In this document: positions 28,616 through 37,364 of the stretch, piece by piece
Layout of the letters: every line of letters starts with the position of its first letter
How positions within the stretch are numbered: position 1 is the first letter of the stretch
From: Streptomyces caelestis
GTDB lineage: Bacteria; Actinomycetota; Actinomycetes; Streptomycetales; Streptomycetaceae
DNA length: 64,000 bases
NCBI RefSeq assembly: GCF_001279005.1
Contig: NZ_LGCN01000200.1
Location: 11,165 to 75,164 of the forward strand
Reading direction: 5' to 3'
Translations under genes and position numbers: made by a program
Notes under the pieces: model-generated
The model's input: only the letters and a program-made list of their open reading frames with translations
What the model was told of the DNA's origin: nothing
Databases searched by the model: none

Positions 28616-29944
28616 GTGTTCTTCCTGGATCGTCGTGACGCCGGCCGGCAACTCGCCGCCCGGCTGGGGCACCTGAAGGAGAGCGAGGTGGTGGTGCTGG
28701 GCCTGCCCCGGGGCGGGGTTCCGGTCGCGGCGGAAGTCGCCGGGGCGCTCGGCGCGCCGCTGGACGTGTGCTTGGTGCGGAAGCTGGGCGTGCCGTCCCA
28801 GCCGGAACTGGGGATGGGAGCGATCGGTGAGGGCGGGGTGCGCGTGATCAACGACGACGTGGTGCGCATGGCGCGTGTCACCCCCGAGGAACTGGCCGAG
28901 GTCGAGGCCCGTGAGAGGGAGGTGATGGACACGCGCGCCCGGCGCTACCGGGCCGGGCGGGAGCCGGTCGGGTTGCGGGGCCGCACGGTGCTGGTGGTCG
29001 ACGACGGGATGGCCACGGGGTCGACGGCGCGCGCGGCCTGCCGGATCGCCCGGGCCCGCGGTGCGGCACGGATCGTGCTGGCGGTCCCCGTGGCACCGGC
29101 CGACTGGACCGCACGGCTCGGCGAGGACGCCGACGACATGGTGTGCCCGTACACCCCGCGGGACTTCTTCGCCATCGGGGAGTTCTACGCCGACTTCTCC
29201 CAGACCGGCGACGACGAGGTCGTCGCCTGTCTGGAAGAGGCGCTCGCCCGCCCGGAGAGCACCCGCCGGACCGAGCGGCGTCACGCTGTGCCCGCGGACC
29301 GGGAGGTGAGCGTCCGGGCCGGTGCGGTGGTGCTGCGTGGGCAGCTGACCGTGCCCGAGGGGGCGGCCGGGGTGGTGCTGTTCGCGCACGGAAGCGGCAG
29401 CAGCCGGCACAGCACACGCAACCGGTTCGTCGCCGCCGGACTGAACCGGGCCGGGCTTGGCACCCTGCTGTTCGACCTGCTCACCGAGGCCGAGGAGACC
29501 GACCGGGCCAACGTGTTCGACACCGGGTTGCTGGCCCGGCGGCTGGCGGACACCACCGACTGGCTGCGCGGACAGCCCGAGGCCGAAGGACTGGAGGTCG
29601 GGTACTTCGGCGCCAGCACCGGCGCCGCCGCCGCCTTGTGGGCGGCCGCCGAGCCGGGCGCGCGGATCGCCGCGGTGGTCTCCCGGGGCGGCAGGCCCGA
29701 CCTGGCCGGACCACGGTTGCCGGCGGTGTCGGCGCCCACGCTGCTGATCGTCGGGGGCCACGACCAGCTGGTGCTCGGCCTCAACCGCGATGCACAGGCC
29801 CGGCTGCGCTGTGAGAACCGGCTGACGGTCGTTCCCGGCGCCACTCACCTGTTCGAGGAGCCCGGCGCCCTGGAGCAGGTGACCGAGCTGGCCAGGCACT
29901 GGTTCACCGGCCACATGGTCCCGGTCCCTCATACGACGACCTGA
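28616..29944 (+). CDS. Phosphoribosyltransferase-alpha/beta hydrolase fusion
   Basis: 442 aa, two enzymes in one chain. Residues 1-210 are a type I phosphoribosyltransferase-like domain with the PRPP loop VLVVDDGMATGSTA (125-138). Residues 225-440 are an alpha/beta hydrolase of the dienelactone-hydrolase type with nucleophile elbow GASTG (Ser334), Asp383 in GGHDQ and His411 in GATHLF. Oxyanion region is FAHGSGSSRHS. GTG start with GAGGAGG upstream. Such fusions occur in actinobacterial and proteobacterial stress loci; the substrate is unknown. It is the last large gene of the stress block. Confidence 0.92.
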   Translation: MFFLDRRDAGRQLAARLGHLKESEVVVLGLPRGGVPVAAEVAGALGAPLDVCLVRKLGVPSQPELGMGAIGEGGVRVINDDVVRMARVTPEELAEVEAREREVMDTRARRYRAGREPVGLRGRTVLVVDDGMATGSTARAACRIARARGAARIVLAVPVAPADWTARLGEDADDMVCPYTPRDFFAIGEFYADFSQTGDDEVVACLEEALARPESTRRTERRHAVPADREVSVRAGAVVLRGQLTVPEGAAGVVLFAHGSGSSRHSTRNRFVAAGLNRAGLGTLLFDLLTEAEETDRANVFDTGLLARRLADTTDWLRGQPEAEGLEVGYFGASTGAAAALWAAAEPGARIAAVVSRGGRPDLAGPRLPAVSAPTLLIVGGHDQLVLGLNRDAQARLRCENRLTVVPGATHLFEEPGALEQVTELARHWFTGHMVPVPHTTT

Positions 29945-30291
29945 GGACGAACGCGCGCTCGGGCGACGGGCGGTGATCAGGCGCAGCGGCGTGGTCCCCG
30001 CCTGCCGCGCGCCCGGGTGCTCTTGGCGTCCGGCGCCGGGATCCGTGTTCCGGCGCCGGTGAGTACCGCGCGCCTGGTGAGGACGGCCGCCCGGGCAGCA
30101 GGGGCTGCCCCGCCGCACGGGCGCCACTGCTCGGGGCGCGGGACGGTGACGACCGGGCCGGCGCCGGCCCCGATCGGTCCGCGTCCTTGGGCACGGGGCG
30201 GCGCCGACTCCCTGCGGGTTCTTCGACCGGCGCGTCGGGTTCGGTACCGGTCACCACGGCCGAATCGGTTTCTCCCGGCGCCGGAGAGCGT
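29945..30291. other. Intergenic region, nothing identified
   Basis: 347 bp between the convergent fusion enzyme and the small leftward gene. I find no gene, and no strong hairpin beyond general GC-rich self-complementarity. Confidence 0.4.
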
Positions 30292-30501
30292 CTACAGGCC
30301 CTGGGAGAGCAGGAGTTCGTGGGCGAGTCGTGCGCCGCGTGCCGCCTCCTCGGGGGGAACGTCCTGTGACGGGATGTTCTCCAGGCCGCGGACGAGCACC
30401 CGCACGGCCTCGGCCAGGGTTGCGACCTGCGCCTCCAGTCGGTCCAACCGGGCGTCCGGTCCGAGCACGGCACCGGATTCGTCGGGATGGGACTGTGTCA
30501 T
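30292..30501 (-). CDS. Small helical protein, 69 aa
   Basis: 69 aa with a central amphipathic helix (ARLDRLEAQVATLAEAVRVL) that has a coiled-coil heptad pattern. The C-terminal half contains VPPEEAARGARLAHELLLSQGL. The ATG at 30501 has GGGAGG seven bases upstream; the ATG at 30507 is too close to it. No family recognised. The position at the edge of the stress block suggests a small accessory or dimerising protein. Confidence 0.65.
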   Translation of the reverse strand: MTQSHPDESGAVLGPDARLDRLEAQVATLAEAVRVLVRGLENIPSQDVPPEEAARGARLAHELLLSQGL

Positions 30502-31055
30502 GATCATGCCTCCCTTTGAGGCGGTGACGGGGTTGCGGGGCCGGCGCCGTCCGGGAGGCCGGTGGTGTCGTGGTCGGGGATCAGCGCCTTCATCGTCTCG
30601 GTTCCAGAGCCGGTCCCCAGTCCGCCCCGCACAGGGGACCTCTTGCCACCACACGGTCCGGCTTCCTCGGCGGCGACGGTGTACGGGCGGAGAACCCGGG
30701 CACCTCGGGCGAGAGCCCGGCCGGCGGTGGAGGAGCACCACTGCTCGGTCGCCCCAGCAGCCGTGCCCTGCCGGTCACCGCCTATAGCCAGTAAACAACG
30801 GTCGCCCGGTGCCCGCAGCGAACGGGGCTTTCCGGGCGTACCGCCGACCCTTCCCGACGCCTCTGCGTCGTTCCTGCCGGAGGCGGGGAGCGAGGGGCGC
30901 ACGGTGGTCGACGGACTGCCCGGGAAGCGGAGGAAGCGGCGCGTCGGCCGAAACTCCCCTGACTCTCCCCGGAGCCGAGCGTGGCCGGTTCCGCGGAACA
31001 CGGGGTTCTGGGAGGCCGCGGACGGCAAGATCGGAAGATCGCGTAGCCTGGGGAA
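30502..31055. other. Gap upstream of the HipA-like gene
   Basis: 554 bp with open frames that are only Arg/Pro-rich shadows. At the right end, TAGCCT (31044-31049) stands 6 nt before the HipA-like ATG, as in leaderless promoters. A TTGTTTACTGGCTATAGG stretch on the minus strand around 30782-30799 is promoter-like and points left toward the 69-aa gene. Confidence 0.4.
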
Positions 31056-31820
31056 ATGCTGACCGAGGTCACCGCCACCCGCTACATCGCGCCGCTGCGC
31101 GAGGGCGGCTCGCTGCCGGGACTGGTCGAGGCCGACGACCTCGACACCTACGTGCTGAAGTTCACCGGCGCCGGACAGGGCCGCAAGACGCTGGTCGCCG
31201 AGGTCGTCTGCGGGGAACTCGCCCGCCGGCTGGGGCTGCGGGTGCCCCGCCTGGTCACCGTCGAGCTCGACCCCGTACTGGGGCTCGGCGAGCCCGAGCA
31301 GGAGGTGCAGCAGCTGCTGAAGTCCAGCGGCGGCACCAACCTCGGCATGGAATTCCTCTCCGGAGCCCTCGGCTTCGACCCGCTCGCCTTCGAGGTGAGC
31401 CCCGAGGAGGCCGGACGGATCGTCTGGTTCGACGCGCTGGTGAACAACGTCGACCGTTCCTGGCGCAACCCCAACATGCTGCGCCGGCACGGCGAACTGT
31501 GGCTCATCGACCACGGCGCGACCATGATCTGGCATCACAACTGGCCCGGCGCGGCAGCCTCCGCCGCCCGCCCCTACGACGCCTCCGACCACGCCCTGAA
31601 GTCGTTCGCGCCGGACATCGCGTCCGCCGCGGCCCGGCTCGCGCCGCGGGTCACCGAGGAACTGCTCGCCGAGGTCACCGCGGAGATCCCCGACCTCTGG
31701 CTGACCGGCGAGCCCGGGTTCGACACCCCGGACGCGCTCCGGTCGGCCTACGCGCGGCCGCTGATCGCCCGCGCGGCCACCGTCCACCAGCACATCCAGG
31801 GCCTTGGGGGGGACCGGTGA
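31056..31820 (+). CDS. HipA-like kinase family protein
   Basis: 254 aa. It keeps the catalytic features of the HipA/PI3-4-kinase-like fold. These are a candidate ATP lysine in VLKFTG (Lys35), the catalytic loop FDALVNNVDRSWRNPN (Asp133, Asn138) and the metal-binding Asp in LWLIDHGA (Asp152). The HipB antitoxin and the N-terminal HipA domain are absent; instead it is coupled to a DUF3037 gene through a 4-nt GTGA overlap. It may phosphorylate a protein or small molecule. The start ATG is probably leaderless. Confidence 0.85.
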   Translation: MLTEVTATRYIAPLREGGSLPGLVEADDLDTYVLKFTGAGQGRKTLVAEVVCGELARRLGLRVPRLVTVELDPVLGLGEPEQEVQQLLKSSGGTNLGMEFLSGALGFDPLAFEVSPEEAGRIVWFDALVNNVDRSWRNPNMLRRHGELWLIDHGATMIWHHNWPGAAASAARPYDASDHALKSFAPDIASAAARLAPRVTEELLAEVTAEIPDLWLTGEPGFDTPDALRSAYARPLIARAATVHQHIQGLGGDR

Positions 31821-32200
31821 GCGACCGGCACGTCTTCGAGTACGCGCTGCTGCGGGTCGTACCGCGCATCGAGCGGGGCGAGTGCGTCAACGCCGGGGTG
31901 CTCGTGTACTGCCGCCCCAAGTCGTTCGTCGTGGCCCGCACCCATCTCGACGAGGCACGACTGCTGGCCCTCGACCCGAAGGCCGACCTGCCCGGCGTAC
32001 GGGCCGCGCTGCGCGCCGTCGAAGGCGTCTGCGCGGGCGGCGACGCGGCCGGGCAGGCGGCGCGGGACGACGCCGGGCGGCGCTTCCGCTGGCTGATCGC
32101 TCCCCGGTCCACCATCGTCCAGCCCGGCCCCGTGCACACCGGGCTCACCGCCGATCCGGCGGCGGAGGCGGAACGACTGCTCGACCTGCTCGTGCGCTGA
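31817..32200 (+). CDS. DUF3037 family protein
   Basis: 127 aa. Typical DUF3037 features: FEYALLRVVPRIERGECVNAGVLVYC at the start and a C-terminal LTADPAAEAERLLDLLVR. It is predicted soluble and of unknown function. Its GTG overlaps the HipA-like stop by 4 nt, and this pairing recurs widely in bacteria, so the two proteins probably act together, possibly as kinase and target or kinase and regulator. Confidence 0.88.
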   Translation: MSDRHVFEYALLRVVPRIERGECVNAGVLVYCRPKSFVVARTHLDEARLLALDPKADLPGVRAALRAVEGVCAGGDAAGQAARDDAGRRFRWLIAPRSTIVQPGPVHTGLTADPAAEAERLLDLLVR

Positions 32201-32222
32201 CGGCCGGCGGCTGACGGGGCAG

Positions 32223-32260
32223 GGGCGGCCGGGACGGTCCGTGGGCGCGACCGGCCGCCC
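32223..32260. terminator. Hairpin between convergent genes
   Basis: GGGCGGCCGG (32223-32232) pairs with CCGGCCGCCC (32251-32260) across an 18-nt loop, between the DUF3037 and excalibur genes. Confidence 0.6.
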
Positions 32261-32278
32261 GCAGCCGCCCGCGGCCCG

Positions 32279-32773
32279 TCAGGCCCGGCGGCGTCTCACC
32301 AGGTGACCGGCCGCGGCCACGGCGCCCGCCGCGAACGTCGCGCCGATGCCCAGGTCCCAGCCGCTGGGCCCGGACCCCGACGAGCCGCCCAGCCCGCCCC
32401 GCACGCCGCGCGTCGGCGCGACGGAGGCGGGGGCCGCGGGCGCGGGCCGTGTCGTCGGCGCGGAGGTGGGAGCCACGGCCCGGGTGGGCGGAGCGGCCGG
32501 CGGCCGGACCGGCGCCGGGGCGGAGGGGGCCGGACGGAAGGCGGACGAGGCGAGACCGCGCCGGGGCAGCGCCTCGCAGGCCACTCCGTCGTCCGGGCCC
32601 GGATCCTCGTCGAGCCGGTGCGGATCGCTCCGGTCCGTGTCGAAGAAGGCCTGCGCGTCCTCCTGGTAGGTGAAGTCGCCGCAGTCCAGGTCCTGGGCGT
32701 GAGCGGGGTCGGCCAGCGGCACGATCGCGGCGAGCGCGATCAGCGTGCCCACGGCACCGGTGCGACGGCGCAC
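32279..32773 (-). CDS. Secreted excalibur-domain protein with C-terminal anchor
   Basis: 164 aa. Signal peptide with cleavage after AHA (residue ~26). It is followed by an excalibur calcium-binding motif DEDPGPDDGVACE (residues ~56-68), then a long Pro/Ala/Thr-rich linker and a C-terminal hydrophobic segment (IGATFAAGAVAAAGHLV) ending RRRRA. This predicts an extracellular calcium-binding module anchored in the membrane. No sortase motif is evident. The function is unknown. Confidence 0.85.
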   Translation of the reverse strand: MRRRTGAVGTLIALAAIVPLADPAHAQDLDCGDFTYQEDAQAFFDTDRSDPHRLDEDPGPDDGVACEALPRRGLASSAFRPAPSAPAPVRPPAAPPTRAVAPTSAPTTRPAPAAPASVAPTRGVRGGLGGSSGSGPSGWDLGIGATFAAGAVAAAGHLVRRRRA

Positions 32774-33065
32774 GGAGGGCCTCCTTTCCGGTCGTGGACG
32801 GCTCGCGTTTCGACGCTAGGGGCCGCCCGGCGCGAGGGCGCGCAGCACTGATCCGATCGGGTGCTCCATGCGTATGCCGGGCGCGAGACGGCCACGACGG
32901 GCGGAAGAGGGCCCCGGCACGGGGAATGGATCACACACGTGCGATGTGCCGTTGACACCGGGTGCCAGGGCTTCTAGCGTCACGTCTGCTGAAGGTACTA
33001 AGCGGTCGCTCATCGATTCCGGTCCGGCCGCAGGAGCCGCATCCCAAGCGCGAGGAGAAGCAGCA

Positions 33066-33827
33066 ATGTCCACCACTGAGCAGCGGGTCGCGGTCGTCAC
33101 CGGCGCCGCGCGCGGCATCGGCGCCGCCACCGCCGTACGACTGGCCGCCGAGGGCCGCGCGGTCGCCGTGCTCGACCTCGACGAGGCCGCCTGCAAGGAC
33201 ACCGTCGAGAAGATCACCGCCGCCGGCGGCAAGGCGATCGCGGTCGGCTGCGACGTCTCCGACGAGGCGCAGGTCGAAGCGGCCGTCGCGCGGATCGCCG
33301 AGGAGCTGGGCGCGCCCACGATCCTCGTCAACAACGCGGGCGTGCTGCGCGACAACCTGCTGTTCAAGATGAGCGTCTCCGACTGGGACACCGTCATGAA
33401 CGTGCATCTGCGCGGCGCCTTCCTGATGTCCAAGGCCTGCCAGAAGCACATGGTGGACGCGGGCTTCGGCCGCATCGTCAACCTGTCCTCCTCCTCCGCG
33501 CTCGGCAACCGGGGCCAGGTCAACTACTCGGCGGCCAAGGCAGGCCTCCAGGGCTTCACCAAGACCCTCGCCAAGGAGCTCGGCAAGTTCGGCGTGACCG
33601 CCAACGCCGTCGCCCCCGGCTTCATCGCCACCGAGATGACCAAGGCCACCGCCGACCGCGTCGGCATGGGCTTCGACGACTTCAAGGCCGCCGCCGCCAC
33701 CCAGATCCCGGTCGCCCGCGTCGGCGAGCCCGAGGACATCGCCAACGCGATCGCCTTCTTCACCGGTGAGGCGGCCGGCTTCGTCTCCGGCCAGGTGCTG
33801 TACGTCGCCGGTGGACCGCTCGACTAG
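33066..33827 (+). CDS. fabG: 3-oxoacyl-ACP reductase-type SDR
   Basis: 253 aa short-chain dehydrogenase. Cofactor motif TGAARGIG (residues ~13-20), NNAG at ~90, and catalytic Ser (SSSS) plus Tyr-x3-Lys in NYSAAKAG. NADP-dependent reduction of a 3-keto group is expected. ATG at 33066 follows a GAGGAGAAGC site. It is followed by a second SDR after 13 bp, so they are co-transcribed. Whether it is the housekeeping FabG or a paralogue cannot be judged here. Confidence 0.9.
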   Translation: MSTTEQRVAVVTGAARGIGAATAVRLAAEGRAVAVLDLDEAACKDTVEKITAAGGKAIAVGCDVSDEAQVEAAVARIAEELGAPTILVNNAGVLRDNLLFKMSVSDWDTVMNVHLRGAFLMSKACQKHMVDAGFGRIVNLSSSSALGNRGQVNYSAAKAGLQGFTKTLAKELGKFGVTANAVAPGFIATEMTKATADRVGMGFDDFKAAAATQIPVARVGEPEDIANAIAFFTGEAAGFVSGQVLYVAGGPLD

Positions 33828-33840
33828 GAAGACCGGGAAC

Positions 33841-34599
33841 ATGACTGCTGTGGAACTCTCGGGCAAGGTCGCCCTGATCACCGGCGCCAGCCGCGGCATC
33901 GGCTACGGCGTCGCCGAGGCCCTCGTCGCGCGCGGCGACCGGGTCTGCATCACCGGCCGGGGCGAGGACGCCCTCAAGGAGGCCGTCGAGAAGCTCGGTC
34001 CCGACCGGGCCGTGTACGTCGCCGGCAAGGCGCATGACGAGGCCCACCAGGCCCTCGCCGTCGAGCGCGCCATGGAGGCCTTCGGCCGTGTCGACTACCT
34101 GGTCAACAACGCCGGCACCAACCCGGTGTTCGGGCCGATCGCCGACCTCGACCTGAACGTGGCGCGCAAGGTGTTCGAGACCAACGTGATCTCGGCGCTG
34201 GGCTTCGCGCAGAAGACCTGGCACGCCTGGCAGAAGGACAACGGCGGCGCGATCGTCAACATCGCCTCCGTCGCGGGCCTCGCGCCCTCGCCGTTCATCG
34301 CCGCCTACGGCGTCAGCAAGGCCGCGCTGATCAACCTGACCCAGCAGCTGGCGCACGAGTTCGCGCCCCGGGTACGGGTCAACGCCATTGCCCCGGCCGT
34401 GGTGAAGACCAAGTTCGCGCAGGCGCTGTACGAGGGCCGGGAGGCGGAGGCCGCCGCCGGCTACCCGCTGGGCCGGCTCGGCGTGCCCTCCGACATCGGC
34501 GGTGCCGCCGCGTTCCTCACCTCGGACCAGTCGGACTGGGTCACCGGCCAGACCCTGGTCGTCGACGGCGGCATCTTCCTGAACGCCGGCGTCGGCTGA
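33841..34599 (+). CDS. Short-chain dehydrogenase/reductase
   Basis: 252 aa classical SDR: TGASRGIG cofactor loop, NNAGTNP, and catalytic YGVSK. It lies 13 bp after the FabG-like gene, forming a two-gene operon closed by a hairpin at 34689. The neighbours give no pathway. The substrate is unknown. Confidence 0.9.
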   Translation: MTAVELSGKVALITGASRGIGYGVAEALVARGDRVCITGRGEDALKEAVEKLGPDRAVYVAGKAHDEAHQALAVERAMEAFGRVDYLVNNAGTNPVFGPIADLDLNVARKVFETNVISALGFAQKTWHAWQKDNGGAIVNIASVAGLAPSPFIAAYGVSKAALINLTQQLAHEFAPRVRVNAIAPAVVKTKFAQALYEGREAEAAAGYPLGRLGVPSDIGGAAAFLTSDQSDWVTGQTLVVDGGIFLNAGVG

Positions 34600-34688
34600 A
34601 CCGCGGTGCGACAGATGCGCCGCGAGAGGTGGTCCGGGGTGCCGCGCGGGTGACGTGATCGTCCGCGCGGGGCCTTGGTTCCGACGAT

Positions 34689-34729
34689 CCGACACGGGTG
34701 TCCGTCGACGAGAACGGCGCCCGTGTCGG
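34689..34729 (+). terminator. Hairpin after the SDR operon
   Basis: CCGACACGGG (34689-34698) pairs with CCCGTGTCGG (34720-34729), 90 bp after the SDR stop. It is a likely terminator of the two-SDR operon. Confidence 0.65.
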
Positions 34730-34867
34730 CGTATCGGGGCGGCGACGGTGCGTGACAACGTAGTCATCGGGAAGCCGATCCCAAGGGCCGCTCAGAGGGG
34801 GGTCAACGGGGCGAACACTGCGGTATGGTCTGCCGACTCTTGGGACGGCGGATCGAGGAGCGTGCGC

Positions 34868-36454
34868 GTGTTCAACCGGAACCGATGCCTGCGGCGGGTG
34901 GCGGCCATCGCGTCCATATCGTCCTTGGTGACCGGATGCGGCGTCCTGTCGTCCGACACCTCGGACGACGAGGGACCCATCGTCGTGGGAACCACCAGCT
35001 CGCCCAGCACGCTGGATCCCGCCGCCTCCTGGGACAGCTCATGGGAGCTGTTCCGCAACATCTACCAGACCCTGCTGAGCTACCCGGTCGGCGCGTCCAC
35101 CCCGCAGCCGGACGCCGCCAAGAGCTGCGCGTTCTCCGACGGTTCCCACCAGGTGTTCCGCTGCGAGCTGCGCGAGGGGATGACGTTCTCCGACGGCAGC
35201 ACCCTCGACGCCGGGGCCGTCAAGCACTCCATCGACCGGATCCGGCGGATCAACGTCAACGGCGGTCCGGCCGGTCTGCTGGGCAGCCTCGAACGGGTGC
35301 AGGCGCCCAGCGAGCGCGAGGTCGTCTTCTACCTCAACAAGCCGGACGCCACCTTCCCGTTCGTGCTCGCCACCCCGGCGATGTCCATCGTCGCCCCCGA
35401 CGCCTACCCGGCCGACGCCCTGCGCGAGGACGACGGCGTCGTCGGCTCGGGCCCCTACACCCTCCGGTCGTACGAGGAGGGCGAGGAGGCCGAACTCGCC
35501 CGCAACGGCCGTTACAAGGGCTTCGCCGAACGCCGGAACGACGCGGTGACCCTCCGCTACTTCCAGGACTCCGGCACCATGGTCAAGGCGCTGCGGGACG
35601 GCCGGATCGACCTGACCTACCGCGGTCTGGCGGCGGGCGACATCATCGGCCTCCAGGGCAAGACCTCCCAGGAGGAGGAGCTCCAGCTGATCGACGGCGC
35701 CGGGACGGACATCAACTACCTGGTGTTCAACCCGAAGGACCCGTGGGCCGGCAAGAAGGAGGTGCGCCAGGCCGTCGCCCAGGTCGTCGACCGCGCGGCG
35801 ATCGCGCACAAGGTCTACAAGGACACCGTCGACCCGCTGTACTCCATGGTCCCCAAGGGCCTGACCGGGCACACCACCGGCTTCTTCGACGACTACGGCG
35901 AGCCCAGCGTGTCCAAGGCCCGGCGGATCCTCACCGGGGCCGGGATCACCGAGCCGGTCCCGCTGACCCTCTGGTACACCACGGACCGCTACGGCTCCGA
36001 GACCGCGCTGGAGTTCAAGGAGCTCGAGCGGCAGCTGGAGGCGTCGAAGCTGTTCGACATCACGCTCAAGAGCCGCCCCTGGAAGACGTACGTCGAGGGC
36101 TACCAGAAGGGCGAGTACCCGGTGTTCGGGCGCGGCTGGTCCCCCGACTTCCCGGACGCGGACAACTTCATCGCCCCGTTCGTCGGCGAGCAGAACGCGC
36201 TCGGCACACCCTACGAGGCATCCAGGATCACGACCGAGCTGCTGCCCGGCTCCCGCCGGGAGAGCGATCGCGGCAACGTGGTGAAGCAGTTCGAGGAGGC
36301 CCAGCGGATCCTCGTCGACGACGCGCGGCTGCTGCCGCTGTGGCAGGGCCGGCAGCACGTGGCGGCGAGCCGGGACATCTCGGGCGTGGAGCGGGCGCTG
36401 GACCCGTCCACCATCATGATGGTCTGGGAACTCTCCCGGAAGACCAGCTGGTAG
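34868..36454 (+). CDS. ABC transporter substrate-binding lipoprotein (SBP_bac_5, peptide/nickel type)
   Basis: 528 aa extracellular solute-binding protein, anchored through a lipobox LVTGC (Cys ~24). Domain features are VVGTTSSPSTLDPAASWD, FSDGSTLDAGAVKHSIDRI and the C-terminal LLPLWQGR. Permease and ATPase genes are not adjacent, so it is an orphan binding protein for an oligopeptide-type importer encoded elsewhere. GTG 34868 is chosen since GAGGAG ends 7 nt before it; GTG 34862 is too close. Confidence 0.9.
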   Translation: MFNRNRCLRRVAAIASISSLVTGCGVLSSDTSDDEGPIVVGTTSSPSTLDPAASWDSSWELFRNIYQTLLSYPVGASTPQPDAAKSCAFSDGSHQVFRCELREGMTFSDGSTLDAGAVKHSIDRIRRINVNGGPAGLLGSLERVQAPSEREVVFYLNKPDATFPFVLATPAMSIVAPDAYPADALREDDGVVGSGPYTLRSYEEGEEAELARNGRYKGFAERRNDAVTLRYFQDSGTMVKALRDGRIDLTYRGLAAGDIIGLQGKTSQEEELQLIDGAGTDINYLVFNPKDPWAGKKEVRQAVAQVVDRAAIAHKVYKDTVDPLYSMVPKGLTGHTTGFFDDYGEPSVSKARRILTGAGITEPVPLTLWYTTDRYGSETALEFKELERQLEASKLFDITLKSRPWKTYVEGYQKGEYPVFGRGWSPDFPDADNFIAPFVGEQNALGTPYEASRITTELLPGSRRESDRGNVVKQFEEAQRILVDDARLLPLWQGRQHVAASRDISGVERALDPSTIMMVWELSRKTSW

Positions 36455-36544
36455 AGCCGGACACGGCCATCCGCCGGGCCGGTTGTCAGTGGCCGCCTGT
36501 AGGTTCTGTGCCCTGGAAGCGACCGCACACGTAAGGACATCGAC

Positions 36545-37228
36545 GTGACCGACATCGCCATGCTGCCCACATCCTGGCGCGGGGTTCTGGGCGACGAACT
36601 GCAGCAGCCCTACTTCAAGGAGCTGACCGAGTTCGTCGAGGAGGAGCGGGCGAACGGTCCGGTCTACCCGCCCCGCGAGGAGGTCTTCGCGGCGCTGGAC
36701 GCCACGCCGTACGACAAGGTGAAGGTCCTGATCCTCGGCCAGGACCCCTACCACGGCGAGGGCCAGGGCCACGGCCTGTGCTTCTCCGTCCGCCCGGGCG
36801 TGAGGATCCCCCCGTCCCTGCGCAACATCTACAAGGAGATGCACGCCGAGCTGGGCACGCCCATTCCGGACAACGGCTATCTGATGCCGTGGGCCGAACA
36901 GGGCGTGCTGCTGCTCAACGCGGTGCTCACGGTCCGCGCCGGTGAGGCCAACTCCCACAAGGGCCGTGGCTGGGAGCGCTTCACCGACGCGGTGATCCGC
37001 GCGGTGGCGGACCGCCCCGACCCGGCGGTCTTCGTGCTGTGGGGCAACTACGCGCAGAAGAAGCTGCCGCTGATCGACGAGAGCCGGCACACGGTGGTCA
37101 AGGGAGCGCACCCCTCGCCGCTGTCCGCGAAGAAGTTCTTCGGGTCCAGGCCGTTCACGCAGATCAACGAGGCGGTGGCCGCGCAGGGCCACGAGCCGAT
37201 CGACTGGACCGTCCCGAACCTGGGGTGA
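36545..37228 (+). CDS. ung: Uracil-DNA glycosylase, family 1
   Basis: 227 aa. Removes uracil from DNA to start base-excision repair. Catalytic motif GQDPYHGEGQGHGLCFS (Asp ~65, with His following) and second motif HPSPLS near residue 189 are intact. GTG start. It is followed by a terminator hairpin, so it is probably monocistronic. Confidence 0.97.
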   Translation: MTDIAMLPTSWRGVLGDELQQPYFKELTEFVEEERANGPVYPPREEVFAALDATPYDKVKVLILGQDPYHGEGQGHGLCFSVRPGVRIPPSLRNIYKEMHAELGTPIPDNGYLMPWAEQGVLLLNAVLTVRAGEANSHKGRGWERFTDAVIRAVADRPDPAVFVLWGNYAQKKLPLIDESRHTVVKGAHPSPLSAKKFFGSRPFTQINEAVAAQGHEPIDWTVPNLG

Positions 37229-37237
37229 CACCGTCTC

Positions 37238-37274
37238 GCCGGGTGCGGACCGTTCCGCCGGCCCCGCACCCGGC
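37238..37274 (+). terminator. Terminator after ung
   Basis: An 11-bp perfect inverted repeat (37238-37248 with 37264-37274), 10 nt after the ung stop. Confidence 0.75.
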
Positions 37275-37364
37275 CCGCTCGATGTGCTGCGGAGCGGCTT
37301 GTCCGGTATCGCCCCGGCCGGCGATTAGCGTCGGGGATGACAGCCGGCGAGCGGTGCGGAGGAC

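Noticed and set aside
27059..30127. A minus-strand open frame of over 1000 codons across the stress block
   Set aside because: It is antisense to USP and the PRTase-hydrolase genes, has Arg/Pro/Gly-rich composition without domains, and results from the high GC of the opposite strand.
31056..31820. HipA toxin of a HipBA toxin-antitoxin pair
   Set aside because: No HipB-like HTH protein is present and the protein lacks the N-terminal HipA subdomain; the partner is DUF3037.
35039..37231. A 730-codon minus-strand frame across the substrate-binding protein and ung
   Set aside because: It is a shadow of two well-identified genes, with no start signal or family match.
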